37,943 nt of DNA from Methylotenera oryzisoli (GTDB taxonomy: Bacteria > Pseudomonadota > Gammaproteobacteria > Burkholderiales > Methylophilaceae), in NCBI GenBank assembly GCA_945878695.1, contig CAMDXI010000013.1:1-37943 (forward strand). The letters run 5' to 3'. Made by a program: the position numbers and the translations under genes. Positions 1 to 9,150 of this stretch are shown here, piece after piece. The number at the start of each line of letters is the position of its first letter. Position 1 is the stretch's first letter. Below the pieces are notes generated by a model. It was not told the origin of the DNA and made no database searches. It was given only the letters and a program-made list of their open reading frames with translations.

Positions 1-90
1 GGTCACCGACCGCTCCTACAAAAACAGATGTAAGAGTCACCGACCGCTACTTCGTGAAACATGATTTGGTTGGAGCGGTCGGTGACCGCG
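1..90. repeat. REP-like palindromic repeat cluster
   Basis: Three copies of one unit lie here. GGTCACCGACCGCTCC (1-16) and GTCACCGACCGCT (36-48) are direct copies; GGAGCGGTCGGTGACC (72-87) is the exact reverse complement of the first. The unit contains a short hairpin (GCGGTC, loop GGT, GACCGC at 75-89), the usual form of proteobacterial REP/BIME units. The cluster begins at the window edge and ends 14 bases before the aroB stop, so it lies in the 3' flank of aroB. It may act as a transcript-end structure. No transposase is visible. Confidence 0.7.
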
Positions 91-103
91 AAAAATGGTT
101 TCA

Positions 104-1180
104 TTAATAAGCACTCAAGCTGGCGTTGAGCTGATCGGCATCGTAATCGCTGGTGATGACCGCACGGCCTATGCCTTGCTGCAAGACCAAACGGATTTTG
201 CCGTTTTCCACTTTTTTGTCCAAACCCATTAAGTCTAGGTATTTGGCGGCACCCAATTTAGGTGGATCTAAAGGTAAGTTAGCCGCCAACAAACTGTTTT
301 TAATGCGGGTAACCTCGTCAGCACTTAGCCAAGCCATGCGCTGCGATAAATCGGCGGCCATCATGGTGCCTGCAGCCACCGCCTCACCGTGCAACCAAAC
401 GCCATAACCCATGGCATTTTCTATGGCATGGCCAAAAGTGTGGCCTAAATTAAGCAGGGCGCGTTCGCCTTGCTCGTGCTCGTCTTTGGCCACCACGTCC
501 GCCTTGTTTTGGCAGGAGCGGTAAATGGCTTCGCTTAACACGGCTTCATCCAACTGCATGAGTTTAGCCATGTGGCGCTCTAACCAAGCAAAAAATTGCG
601 CGTCGCGGATTAAGCCGTATTTAATCACTTCGGCCACACCGGCAGAAAACTCACGCGGCGGCAAAGTTTGCAAGGTGTCGATGTCGGCCAACACCACTTG
701 CGGCTGGTAAAACGCGCCTATCATGTTTTTGCCCAGCGGGTGATTGATGCCGGTTTTACCGCCCACCGACGAATCCACTTGCGATAACAAGGTGGTGGGG
801 ATTTGAATAAAAGGCACACCGCGCAAATAGGTCGCGGCAGCGTAACCGGTTAAATCGCCTATGACCCCACCGCCTAGCGCAATTAAAGTGGTGCTGCGCT
901 CGCAACGGTTTTGCAATAAAGCATCGTAAATGCGGTTAAGCGTGTCACTGTTTTTATAGGCCTCGCCATCGGGCAAAATAATGGGGATGACTTGCACGCC
1001 GGCGGCTTGCAAGGTGTCGCTTAATTGTGCCAAATACAAAGGGGCGACCGTGGTGTTGGTGACGATCGCCACGTGCTTGCGCTTTAAATGCGGCAAAATC
1101 AGACTGGCATCGGCAAGCAAGCCACGGCCTATGTGTATCGGGTAACTGCGCTTAGCCAGCGCGACATTCAGTGTTTGCAT
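104..1180 (-). CDS. aroB: 3-dehydroquinate synthase
   Basis: AroB converts DAHP to 3-dehydroquinate, the second step of the shikimate pathway, using NAD and a divalent metal in the cytoplasm. The 358-residue length is normal. Visible family blocks are the NAD-binding [19 protein letters not shown] stretch, [19 protein letters not shown], the [14 protein letters not shown] substrate region, EVIKYGLI, and the metal-binding HTFGHAIE. The ATG start is 10 bases after the aroK stop, so the two are one transcription unit, as in the usual pilMNOPQ-aroK-aroB cluster of beta- and gammaproteobacteria. No strong Shine-Dalgarno is seen, which suggests coupling to aroK translation. Identification is secure. 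Confidence 0.97.
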   Translation of the reverse strand: MQTLNVALAKRSYPIHIGRGLLADASLILPHLKRKHVAIVTNTTVAPLYLAQLSDTLQAAGVQVIPIILPDGEAYKNSDTLNRIYDALLQNRCERSTTLIALGGGVIGDLTGYAAATYLRGVPFIQIPTTLLSQVDSSVGGKTGINHPLGKNMIGAFYQPQVVLADIDTLQTLPPREFSAGVAEVIKYGLIRDAQFFAWLERHMAKLMQLDEAVLSEAIYRSCQNKADVVAKDEHEQGERALLNLGHTFGHAIENAMGYGVWLHGEAVAAGTMMAADLSQRMAWLSADEVTRIKNSLLAANLPLDPPKLGAAKYLDLMGLDKKVENGKIRLVLQQGIGRAVITSDYDADQLNASLSAY

Positions 1181-1190
1181 GTGGAATCGC

Positions 1191-1724
1191 TTAAGTTTTA
1201 TTCGGGGGCGTTGCTTTAATTAATTGTTCAATTTGCTGGCAAATATCCAATGCCGATTGCACGCCGGTATCCACTATGAAATCGGCCATTTCGGTGTAAA
1301 TGGGGTGGCGAACCTGATGCAATTGCTCTATTTTATTTTTGATGTTGCCGCCTTGCAACAGCGGCCTGGTTTTATCGTTACGGGTGCGGTGCCAAAGGTC
1401 ATGAACGTTAGCACGCAAATAAATAACGGTGCCGTGTTTTTTTAGCAGCTCGCGATTTTCCGGCGCCAACACCGCGCCGCCGCCGGTGGCCATCACGATG
1501 TTGTTCAATTCGCACAAGCTTTGTATGGCTGCTGTTTCGCGTTTACGAAAACCCGCTTCGCCTTCCAGCTCAAATATCAAGGGTATTTTTACGCCGGTTT
1601 TACGCTCCACTTCGTGATCGGAATCGTGAAAATCCATGCCTAATTGCTTAGCAATCAAGCGGCCTATGGTGGTTTTACCCGCACCCATCAAGCCTACAAA
1701 GAAAATGTTTTTCAAATCCGCCAC
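1191..1724 (-). CDS. aroK: shikimate kinase
   Basis: AroK phosphorylates shikimate at the 3-hydroxyl with ATP. The Walker A loop [12 protein letters not shown] lies at residues 11-22; DSDHEVE and GFRKRE are shikimate-binding segments; MATGGGAVL is the conserved GGG loop; [11 protein letters not shown] is the lid. The 177-residue length is typical. The start is a GTG at 1724-1722 (first residues [11 protein letters not shown]), and no upstream ATG fits the frame. The gene is 335 bp from the preceding pilM-pilQ fusion instead of directly following pilQ. That gap is filled by a repeat element, so aroK-aroB may need a promoter inside it. Confidence 0.96.
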   Translation of the reverse strand: MADLKNIFFVGLMGAGKTTIGRLIAKQLGMDFHDSDHEVERKTGVKIPLIFELEGEAGFRKRETAAIQSLCELNNIVMATGGGAVLAPENRELLKKHGTVIYLRANVHDLWHRTRNDKTRPLLQGGNIKNKIEQLHQVRHPIYTEMADFIVDTGVQSALDICQQIEQLIKATPPNKT

Positions 1725-1827
1725 CTAAGTCTATTGCACTAAAAAATGCCTAAGGCCAAACCAATCGGCATTTTATGACAATCTGCGCACGCTGTCAGAT
1801 TTTCTAGTGCATCATGAAATCCAAGTC

Positions 1828-2046
1828 TTCACCACAGAGACACGGAGGCACAGAGAAAACCTAACCCTATTTTGACCCCATAGACCCAGTAATGGTGGGT
1901 TGGGATTTCACTCAGAATAAGGCGATGCAATCACCTATATTATGTGGGGAAGCCATAGGCTGGCTTGTTCCTATAAGCACGAGCCAGCTTAAAGGATGAC
2001 CTACAAGATTTTGATCTACTCTGTGTCTCCGTGCCTCTGTGGTGAG
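1828..2046. repeat. inverted-repeat element A (gene-less, MITE-like)
   Basis: The left arm (about 1828-1859) contains CACCACAGAGACACGGAGGC followed by ACAGAGAAAA. The right arm (about 2018-2046) is its reverse complement with two C/T exchanges (CTCTGTGTCTCCGTGCCTC then TGTGGTGAG). About 158 bp of non-coding DNA separates the arms. The element fills most of the 335-bp gap between aroK and the pilM-pilQ fusion and ends 13 bases from the fusion stop codon. The same arms recur at 3797-4010, 8132-8256 and 10756-11180. Confidence 0.85.
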
Positions 2047-2059
2047 ATTTTTTAAACAA

Positions 2060-3598
2060 CTATCGTAAGGTCAGGCTGTCATCCATGATTTTTGGCGTAA
2101 CGAATATGAGTAATTCGGTTCTGTCGTTTTGCGTGGTTTTGCGTTGAAACAAGCGGCCCATCACTGGCAAATCGCCAAAGAACGGCACTTTGGATACATC
2201 GTTGCGTTGGGTTTGTTCGTATATGCCGCCCAAAACGGCGGTTTCACCGTTACCCACCAGCACTTGCGTGCTGATGTTTTGCGTTTTGATTGATGGCACG
2301 CCGGCATACACTTCACCCACGCTGTCCTTGGTCACGTCCAGCTCCATGATGATTTTATTGTCTGGGGTAATTTGCGGGGTGACTTCCAAGCTCAACACCG
2401 CTGACTTGAATGAGATGGTGGCAGCGCCACTGCTGCTCGCTTCGGCATAGGGAATTTCGGTGCCCGAGGCAATTTTAGCTTTGTGTTGATTGGCGGTGGT
2501 CACGCGCGGGCTGGACACCACCTTGCCGCGGCCGTCCGATTCCATGGCCGTCAACTCAAGATTCAACAACAAACCGGCTGGCAACCTAAACAAGCTAAAA
2601 GCAAAGCTGCCGCTAGCGCCGGTTACGCCCAAGTTGGATTGCAAACCATCGGTGCCGCCGGATGCGGCTGTCACACCGGTTGTTGTGCTCACACCTATGC
2701 CCCCAGTTTGACCCACATTGCCACCAATAGAGTAGCGATTGTTGCCACTGCTGTCGGTTTTGTTCACGCCAAACCGTGCCCCCAAGGCTTTGCTGTATCT
2801 GTCATCAGCGATCACCAAGCGCGATTCGATCATCACTTGCTTGACCGGCACATCGGCTTTATCAATAATGGCTTGCACTTGCGCCAGCGATTTTGCCGTG
2901 TCTTGCACAAAGACATTATTGGTACGGATGTCGGGCACCGCTGAGCCACGTTTAGACAGGATTTTTTGTTTGCTGTCGGTGATGATTTTGACCAAGTCCA
3001 CCGCTTTCATGTAGCGCAGGGTATAGACTTCCGTGCGCATCAATTCCAAATCTTCTATTTGTTGGCTGGCTTCTAGCGCTTGTTTTTCTTTATTCGCCAC
3101 TTCTAAGCCAGCGCCTTCTGCCACGGCCACGCGGTCTTCAATTTTTTCCTTACGCGCCGCCACGATTAACACGTCCACGTCTTCTTTGTTTTTGGCCGTA
3201 GGGCCCAACACTTGAAAATCGATGTTCACTTCGTCCAGTGAAAAGGGGATGTATTGGTTCGCTTCCGCCTCGACTTGAAAGGCCATGTCGTCTTCGCTTA
3301 GATCGGCAGGGAGGCTGACTTTTTTGCTGATAACGGTGGCACTGGGTAGGGCCAGCGCCACGCGTTTTTGCCGGCTGCCCATGAGCTTCCAGGCCACGCT
3401 GATCGCCTCGGCGACTTTATCTAAATCCGCTACGTTGCCATCGGTCATGGCTAGGTTGGCTATGGGCGAAATAACGTAGGCATCGAGTTGGTATTGGCCA
3501 TTCGCATCGCGCGATAGCTCGACCATTTTAATGGAAGCCGAAGTGATATCTACACCGATTAATGTGGGACTTTTTTCTTTAAAAAAGCTGAATTTCAA
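2060..3598 (-). CDS. PilM-PilQ in-frame fusion (type IV pilus relic)
   Basis: This 512-residue frame joins two proteins that are normally separate. Residues 1 to about 167 are the PilM N-terminal half (TLIGVDITSASIKMVELS, LPSATVISKKVSLP, EAEANQYIPFSLDEVNIDF, VDVLIVAARKEKIEDRV). Residues about 169-512 are the PilQ C-terminal part: EKQALEASQQIEDLE, the N1 domain (RTEVYTLRYMKAVDLVKI to KADVPVKQVMIESRL), and the secretin domain (LEVTPQITPDNKIIMEL, VPFFGDLPVMGRLFQRKTT, ELLIFVTPKI). The junction is near 3085-3105. The rest of PilM, all of PilN, PilO and PilP, and the PilQ signal peptide, AMIN domains and N0 domain are missing. The TTG start is supported by AAAGGA about 8 bases upstream. Without a signal peptide the secretin should stay in the cytoplasm, so pilus function is unlikely. 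A misassembly is the main alternative. Confidence 0.9.
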   Translation of the reverse strand: MKFSFFKEKSPTLIGVDITSASIKMVELSRDANGQYQLDAYVISPIANLAMTDGNVADLDKVAEAISVAWKLMGSRQKRVALALPSATVISKKVSLPADLSEDDMAFQVEAEANQYIPFSLDEVNIDFQVLGPTAKNKEDVDVLIVAARKEKIEDRVAVAEGAGLEVANKEKQALEASQQIEDLELMRTEVYTLRYMKAVDLVKIITDSKQKILSKRGSAVPDIRTNNVFVQDTAKSLAQVQAIIDKADVPVKQVMIESRLVIADDRYSKALGARFGVNKTDSSGNNRYSIGGNVGQTGGIGVSTTTGVTAASGGTDGLQSNLGVTGASGSFAFSLFRLPAGLLLNLELTAMESDGRGKVVSSPRVTTANQHKAKIASGTEIPYAEASSSGAATISFKSAVLSLEVTPQITPDNKIIMELDVTKDSVGEVYAGVPSIKTQNISTQVLVGNGETAVLGGIYEQTQRNDVSKVPFFGDLPVMGRLFQRKTTQNDRTELLIFVTPKIMDDSLTLR

Positions 3599-3690
3599 AC
3601 AGAAATTCCTTTAATGTTGTTGTTGTTTTTTATGAACTCTAACAACATGCATCAGCACTGTAAAGCCATTTCAAGGTCGGTCACTTTTGC

Positions 3691-3708
3691 AGTATCAATA
3701 GTATCAAT
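3691..3708. repeat. 9-bp tandem direct repeat upstream of pilM
   Basis: AGTATCAAT occurs twice in tandem, about 95 bp upstream of the pilM-pilQ start. On the minus strand it reads ATTGATACTATTGATACT and includes -10-like GATACT motifs. It could be a promoter or operator of the old pil operon. This is inference from position only. Confidence 0.4.
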
Positions 3709-3796
3709 TTTCTTGGAATACGCTTTTGATTTTTCGCATTTTTAAAATCTTCAGCGCAAATACCGCAGATGCATTAAGGGGCATTAAATTTAACCC

Positions 3797-4010
3797 TCTA
3801 CCACAGATACCGCAAGGGCATTCCCGTCATTTCTAAGCCTCCAACTACTCGGCTTGAAATTCATGAAGTCACGGAGGCACAGAGAAATCCCAAATACAAT
3901 ATAAGCCGCAAATCCATAGCAATTTTGTAGTTGGTAGCCATACCTAAAAGGACAATTATGCTTACTAAGGTCCTGCAAGATTTTGATATTCTCTGTGTCT
4001 CTGTGGTAGG
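3797..4010. repeat. inverted-repeat element B (degenerate)
   Basis: This is a decayed copy of the element at 1828-2046. The left arm is split: CTCTACCACAGATAC at 3797-3810 and GTCACGGAGGCACAGAGAAA at 3868-3887, with about 57 bp between. The right arm TTCTCTGTGTCTCTGTGG (3989 onward) has lost its GCCTCC segment. The inner end shares CAAGATTTTGAT with element A, which shows common descent beyond the arms. It occupies most of the 493-bp pilM/mrcA intergenic region. No gene is supported in that region. Confidence 0.7.
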
Positions 4011-4049
4011 TTTTGTTTTGAATTCATGCCCCTGCAATGAAATGCCATT

Positions 4050-4055
4050 TATAAT
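4050..4055 (+). promoter_or_regulatory. probable -10 box of mrcA
   Basis: A perfect TATAAT lies 37 bases upstream of the mrcA ATG, inside a short palindrome GCCATT-TAT-AATGGC (4044-4058). No good -35 is visible at the usual spacing. The palindrome may be an operator or may be chance. Confidence 0.5.
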
Positions 4056-4091
4056 GGCGTAACATTTTTCATACATCACTTAAGCGAAAAC

Positions 4092-6422
4092 ATGACTCCT
4101 ACAAAATGGTGGCACTACCTTATTTTGGCAGCCGTGGTAGCCGGCTTGTCGGTTACGGCGCTGATCGCCATTGCCGCAGCCTTAATTTACCCGGCCTTAC
4201 CTGATCTGGACGCGCTGACCGATTACCAACCCAAACTGCCCTTGCGGGTTTACACCGACGACGGTGCCTTGATTGCTGAGTTTGGCGAAGAGCGACGCGC
4301 TTACGTCAAAATTGAAAATGTGCCAAAAAACATGAAAGACGCGGTCTTGGCCATTGAAGACCGTCGCTTTTACCAACACGGCGGCATCGACGCCAAAGGC
4401 GTATTGCGCGCCATTAAAAATAACGTCACCGGTCGTGCCCACGAAGGCGCCAGCACCATCACCATGCAAGTGGCGAAAAACTTTTTCACCTCGCCCAACG
4501 GCAGACGCAACATCGTCACCAAAGTCAACGAAGCCTTATTGGCAGTGAAAATTGAGCACAATTTATCCAAAGACCAAATTCTTGAGCTCTACATCAACCA
4601 AATCTATTTAGGCCAGCGTTCCTACGGTTTTGCCGCCGCCTCACAAATGTATTACGGCAAGCCACTGAACAAATTGAATTTAGCCGAAGCGGCCCTGTTG
4701 GCGGGTCTACCTAAAGCGCCGTCTAACTACAACCCGTTTATTAACCCTAAGCGTGCTATCAAGCGCCAACAAGAAGTGTTACGCGACATGCAACGCTTTG
4801 GTTTTATCAGTGAAAAAGTCTATAAAAATGCGTTAAAACAACCTTTGCGTTTTAAAACCTCCAAACAATCCCGCGACGTGTCGGCTGAATACGTCGCTGA
4901 AATTGTGCGCGAACAACTGTATGCGCAATACCAAGACGACATTTATTCCAGCGGCATCAAGGTCTACACCACCATACGTAAAGCCAGCCAAGAAGCGGCC
5001 AATGCCGCCGTGCGTGAAGGTGTCATGGATTACGACCTACGCCACGGCTACCGCGGCCCAGAAAAAACCTTGGATTTGCCCGCACTCTTGGCCGAGGATG
5101 AAAATGCCATGGCCTCCGCTTTGGACGACCTCGATACGGTGAACGGTTTTGAGCCGGCCTTGATCACGGCCGTCTCAGCTAAAAACGTGCAAGTGCAAAG
5201 TAAAAGTGGCGAAGTCCTCATTATTAGCGGCAGCGGCTTGGCTTTTGTTGAAAAAATGCTGCACGACAAAGACCCAGCCAAGCGTCGGCTAAAACCCGGT
5301 GCCGTGGTGCGCATCGTTAAACAAGGGGAAGGTTGGCGCATCGCCCAATTGCCACAAGTAGAGGCGGCGCTGGTCGCCTTGGACCCAGAAAATGGTGCCA
5401 TCCGTGCTTTGGTCGGCGGCTTTGACTTTAACCAAAATAAATACAACCACGTTACCCAGGCCAGCCGTCAACCTGGCTCTAGCTTTAAGCCGTTTATTTA
5501 TTCGGCTGCACTGGAAAAAGGCTACACGCCGGCCACGGTGATGGAAGATGCCCCCTTAAACTTTGCTGCTAACGAAACCGGCAACAAAGCCTGGTCACCA
5601 CAAAATTACGAAAACACCTTTGAGGGGGCGATGAGCTTAAGAAAAGCCTTGGCGCATTCGGTGAACACGGTGGCCATCCGTTTATTGCACGAAATTGGTC
5701 CGAGGTACGCACAAAACTACATCACCCGTTTTGGCTTTGCCGCGGACGATCACCCACCTTATTTGACCATGGCTTTGGGTGCTGGCTCCACCACGCCCAT
5801 GCAAATGGCCGGCGCTTACGCGGTGTTTGCCAACGGCGGTTACCGGGTGAAACCCAATCTGATCACCAAAATTGTTGACCATAACGGCAAGGTGCTGGTC
5901 AGCAATAAATTCACCCAAGCGGGCAACGGCGCACCGCGGGTGATCGACGCGCGCAATGCCTTCATCATGAATTCGATGCTGCAAAGCGTGATTGAAAACG
6001 GCACGGCCATGCGCGCATTAAACTTAGGCCGCAGCGACCTGGCCGGCAAAACCGGCACCACCAATGAGCACATCGATGCATGGTTTGCTGGCTACAGCCC
6101 AAGGCAAGTGGCGGTGGCCTGGATAGGCTTCGACAAACCGCGGCCCATGGGCTCGGGTGAAACCGGCGCAGGTGCGGCTTTGCCCATGTGGATAAAATAC
6201 ATGGCCGGCGCCTTGCGTGGCGTGCCGGAAGAAGCGATGTGGATGCCAGATGGGGTCGATGCGGTGAGTGTGCATGCCGACAACGCCGATCGAGTTGAGT
6301 ATTTCTATCATGAAAACTTGCCTAACGCGCCTACGACTAGCCCAGCTGCGACCAGCGCTCCGGTGGCTGAGCCCAACGCCCTCAATCAAGCCCAGCAAGT
6401 GCTGCAGCCTGCTGCCCATTAA
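4092..6422 (+). CDS. mrcA: penicillin-binding protein 1A (bifunctional transglycosylase/transpeptidase)
   Basis: PBP1a polymerises and cross-links peptidoglycan in the periplasm and is anchored by one N-terminal membrane segment (about residues 8-32). The GT51 transglycosylase domain shows EDRRFYQHGGID with the catalytic Glu at about 89, GASTITMQVAKNFF, and ELYINQIYLGQRSYGFAAAS. The transpeptidase domain shows PGSSFKPF (SxxK at about 463-466), SVN and KTGTT (about 653-657). The 776-residue length is normal. The C-terminus ends in a Pro/Ala-rich tail. It is divergent from the pilM-pilQ gene, which is the ancestral arrangement in this group, and that fixes the fused gene as the remains of the pil operon. 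Confidence 0.97.
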   Translation: MTPTKWWHYLILAAVVAGLSVTALIAIAAALIYPALPDLDALTDYQPKLPLRVYTDDGALIAEFGEERRAYVKIENVPKNMKDAVLAIEDRRFYQHGGIDAKGVLRAIKNNVTGRAHEGASTITMQVAKNFFTSPNGRRNIVTKVNEALLAVKIEHNLSKDQILELYINQIYLGQRSYGFAAASQMYYGKPLNKLNLAEAALLAGLPKAPSNYNPFINPKRAIKRQQEVLRDMQRFGFISEKVYKNALKQPLRFKTSKQSRDVSAEYVAEIVREQLYAQYQDDIYSSGIKVYTTIRKASQEAANAAVREGVMDYDLRHGYRGPEKTLDLPALLAEDENAMASALDDLDTVNGFEPALITAVSAKNVQVQSKSGEVLIISGSGLAFVEKMLHDKDPAKRRLKPGAVVRIVKQGEGWRIAQLPQVEAALVALDPENGAIRALVGGFDFNQNKYNHVTQASRQPGSSFKPFIYSAALEKGYTPATVMEDAPLNFAANETGNKAWSPQNYENTFEGAMSLRKALAHSVNTVAIRLLHEIGPRYAQNYITRFGFAADDHPPYLTMALGAGSTTPMQMAGAYAVFANGGYRVKPNLITKIVDHNGKVLVSNKFTQAGNGAPRVIDARNAFIMNSMLQSVIENGTAMRALNLGRSDLAGKTGTTNEHIDAWFAGYSPRQVAVAWIGFDKPRPMGSGETGAGAALPMWIKYMAGALRGVPEEAMWMPDGVDAVSVHADNADRVEYFYHENLPNAPTTSPAATSAPVAEPNALNQAQQVLQPAAH

Positions 6423-6439
6423 GCTTATGCGTACCCATT

Positions 6440-7057
6440 ATGGCCAAAGAAAATTTACAGCAACTGCGGCAAGTCATTGCCCAACAAGCGGCCAGAATGA
6501 TGGCCGAAGAGGGCATCTCCGATTTCGCCTACGCGAAGAAAAAAGCCGGCCGCCAATTTAATGCCATAGACAATTTGTCCTTGCCTTCCAATGCCGAAAT
6601 AGAGGAAGAATTAAGGCGGTATAACCAGCTTTTTTTAAGTGAAGAACAACCGGAAAATTTGCTGATCTTGCGCAAAAATGCGCTGTTCACCATGCAATTA
6701 TTAGAAAAATTCAACCCGCATCTGACCGGCCCAGTGTTGGATGGCACCGCCGGTTTAGGGTCGGCAACGCACATTCATTTATTTGCCGATAGCCTAAAAG
6801 AAGTGGAGATGTTTTTGCTCAACCAAGGCATCCCATTTGAAACCAATGAAAAATCCTATCGGGTGAGTAACGAAGGCAAGCGCGATAAAAAAGCCGGGCC
6901 TAGAAAAAAAGTGCCGGTCTTTTCATTGGAAACCGAAGCCGGTGAAATCAAGCTCAGCGTGTTTGAGGTGGATGAAATTCGCGTGGCCACCCGCCGTGCC
7001 GCCGACGGCAGCAACGCCGAGCGGGCCACCATCAGTGAAGTGATGGCTTTAGTTTAA
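6440..7057 (+). CDS. conserved protein of unknown function (205 aa)
   Basis: I do not recognise this family firmly. It starts 17 bases after mrcA in the same direction, so it is probably cotranscribed. The N-terminal ~90 residues are helical and charged (MAKENLQQLRQVIAQQAARMM, EEELRRYNQLF). The middle, LTGPVLDGTAGLGSATHIHLFADSLKEVE, followed by FLLNQGIPFE, weakly recalls degenerate nucleotidyltransferase folds, but no catalytic GS-DxD motif is visible. The region KRDKKAGPRKKVPVF is strongly basic. No signal peptide or membrane segment is seen. Coding is supported by an open frame filling the gap between mrcA and hemB with codon use like its neighbours. Confidence 0.8.
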   Translation: MAKENLQQLRQVIAQQAARMMAEEGISDFAYAKKKAGRQFNAIDNLSLPSNAEIEEELRRYNQLFLSEEQPENLLILRKNALFTMQLLEKFNPHLTGPVLDGTAGLGSATHIHLFADSLKEVEMFLLNQGIPFETNEKSYRVSNEGKRDKKAGPRKKVPVFSLETEAGEIKLSVFEVDEIRVATRRAADGSNAERATISEVMALV

Positions 7058-7094
7058 GGATTTGATACTTAAGGCCTTAAAGTTAAATTACCGA

Positions 7095-8099
<1,005 letters not shown>

Positions 8100-8131
8100 T
8101 TATATTCGGCAAAAATGGCTAGGTATAAAAC

Positions 8132-8256
8132 CTTCACCACAGAGACACAGAGGCTCAGAGAAAACCTAAACACAAAGAAAAACTAAAAAAACAAGCACCA
8201 TTATTATCAAAAGCTTTTGATCTTCTCCGTGCCTCTGTGTCTCTGTGGTGAGAAGT
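8132..8256. repeat. inverted-repeat element C (125 bp, gene-less)
   Basis: This is the most compact copy of the repeat. The left arm (8132-8164) carries CACCACAGAGACACAGAGGC. The right arm (about 8221-8256) carries CCTCTGTGTCTCTGTGGTG. They flank only about 56 bp of AT-rich DNA, and the inner right edge has AGCTTTTGATCTTCT, like elements A and B. The arms could fold into a long hairpin in the trpC-hemB gap (8088-8316). Nothing else was found in that gap. Confidence 0.85.
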
Positions 8257-8316
8257 TTTTTATGTTTAATCTAGCTTCGTGCTTAGCCAAGCTCAGCACG
8301 AACGGGGTCAAAATGC

Positions 8317-9105
8317 TTAGGCAAACACCCTGGCTAATTCCGCGCCCGGATCATCTTGACGCATAAAGGCCTCGCCCACCAAGAAACCTTGCACCTGGTT
8401 ATCCATCATGAGCTTCACGTCTTCCGGCGTAAAGATGCCGGATTCCGTCACCACAAAGCGGTCTTCAGGCATGATTTTTAACAGGTCTAAAGTGGTTTGC
8501 AAGCTGACTTCAAAGGTTCGTAAGTTGCGATTATTAATGCCGATTAAGGGCGTGTCCAATTGCAGGGCCAAAGCCAATTCATCGGCATCGTGCACTTCCA
8601 CCAGTACGGCCATGCCCAACTCGTTGGCCAAGGCTTCTAATTTTTGCATTTGCGCTAACTCTAAGGCCGCCACAATCAGCAAAATGCAATCGGCACCCAT
8701 GGCTCGCGCTTCAAACACTTGGTATTCATCAATGATGAAATCCTTGCGCAACACCGGTAGTTTGCAGGCGGCCCGCGCTTGTTTTAAGTAAGCGGCCGAG
8801 CCCTGAAAGTATTGCTCGTCGGTCAACACCGATAAACAAGCGGCGCCGGCTTTTTCGTAACTTTTAGCGATTTCGGCCGGTTTAAAATCTTCACGTATCA
8901 CGCCCTTAGACGGGCTGGCTTTTTTAATCTCGGCTATCACTGCCGCTTTATTCGCCATGATTTTTTTGTGTATGCTGCCGACAAAGTCGCGCGGCTCGCC
9001 TTGCGCTTCTGCTTGGGCTTGCAATTGGTCTAAGCTCACGGCCAATTTGCTGGCGGCCACCTCGGTTTTTTTGGTGGCTAAAATTTTATTTAAAATATCG
9101 GACAT
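8317..9105 (-). CDS. trpC: indole-3-glycerol phosphate synthase
   Basis: TrpC closes the indole ring, forming indole-3-glycerol phosphate from CdRP. The monofunctional (beta/alpha)8 protein has the usual length of 262 residues. Visible motifs are [20 protein letters not shown] with the catalytic Lys, [40 protein letters not shown] and [12 protein letters not shown]. The ATG start lies 45 bases after the trpD stop. It is the last gene of the trpEGDC unit, followed by repeat element C. Confidence 0.97.
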   Translation of the reverse strand: MSDILNKILATKKTEVAASKLAVSLDQLQAQAEAQGEPRDFVGSIHKKIMANKAAVIAEIKKASPSKGVIREDFKPAEIAKSYEKAGAACLSVLTDEQYFQGSAAYLKQARAACKLPVLRKDFIIDEYQVFEARAMGADCILLIVAALELAQMQKLEALANELGMAVLVEVHDADELALALQLDTPLIGINNRNLRTFEVSLQTTLDLLKIMPEDRFVVTESGIFTPEDVKLMMDNQVQGFLVGEAFMRQDDPGAELARVFA

Positions 9106-9150
9106 GGTGGGTTCTATTTAATTAAGTTCTATGTAGTTTAAGTTAAGAGG

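Noticed and set aside
1828-2046. CRISPR-like array made of the recurrent CACAGAGACACGGAGG motifs
   Set aside because: The copies are inverted pairs scattered over 9 kb, not regularly spaced direct repeats with spacers, and no cas gene is present.
2483-2944. A 153-aa plus-strand frame inside the pilM-pilQ gene
   Set aside because: It is antisense to a well-supported coding frame and has no start signal or recognisable domain.
3790-4079. Two short minus-strand frames (62 and 72 aa) upstream of mrcA
   Set aside because: They are read through the degenerate repeat element B. One contains a TTETQR stretch that is simply a translation of the repeat arm. No ribosome-binding site or domain supports them.
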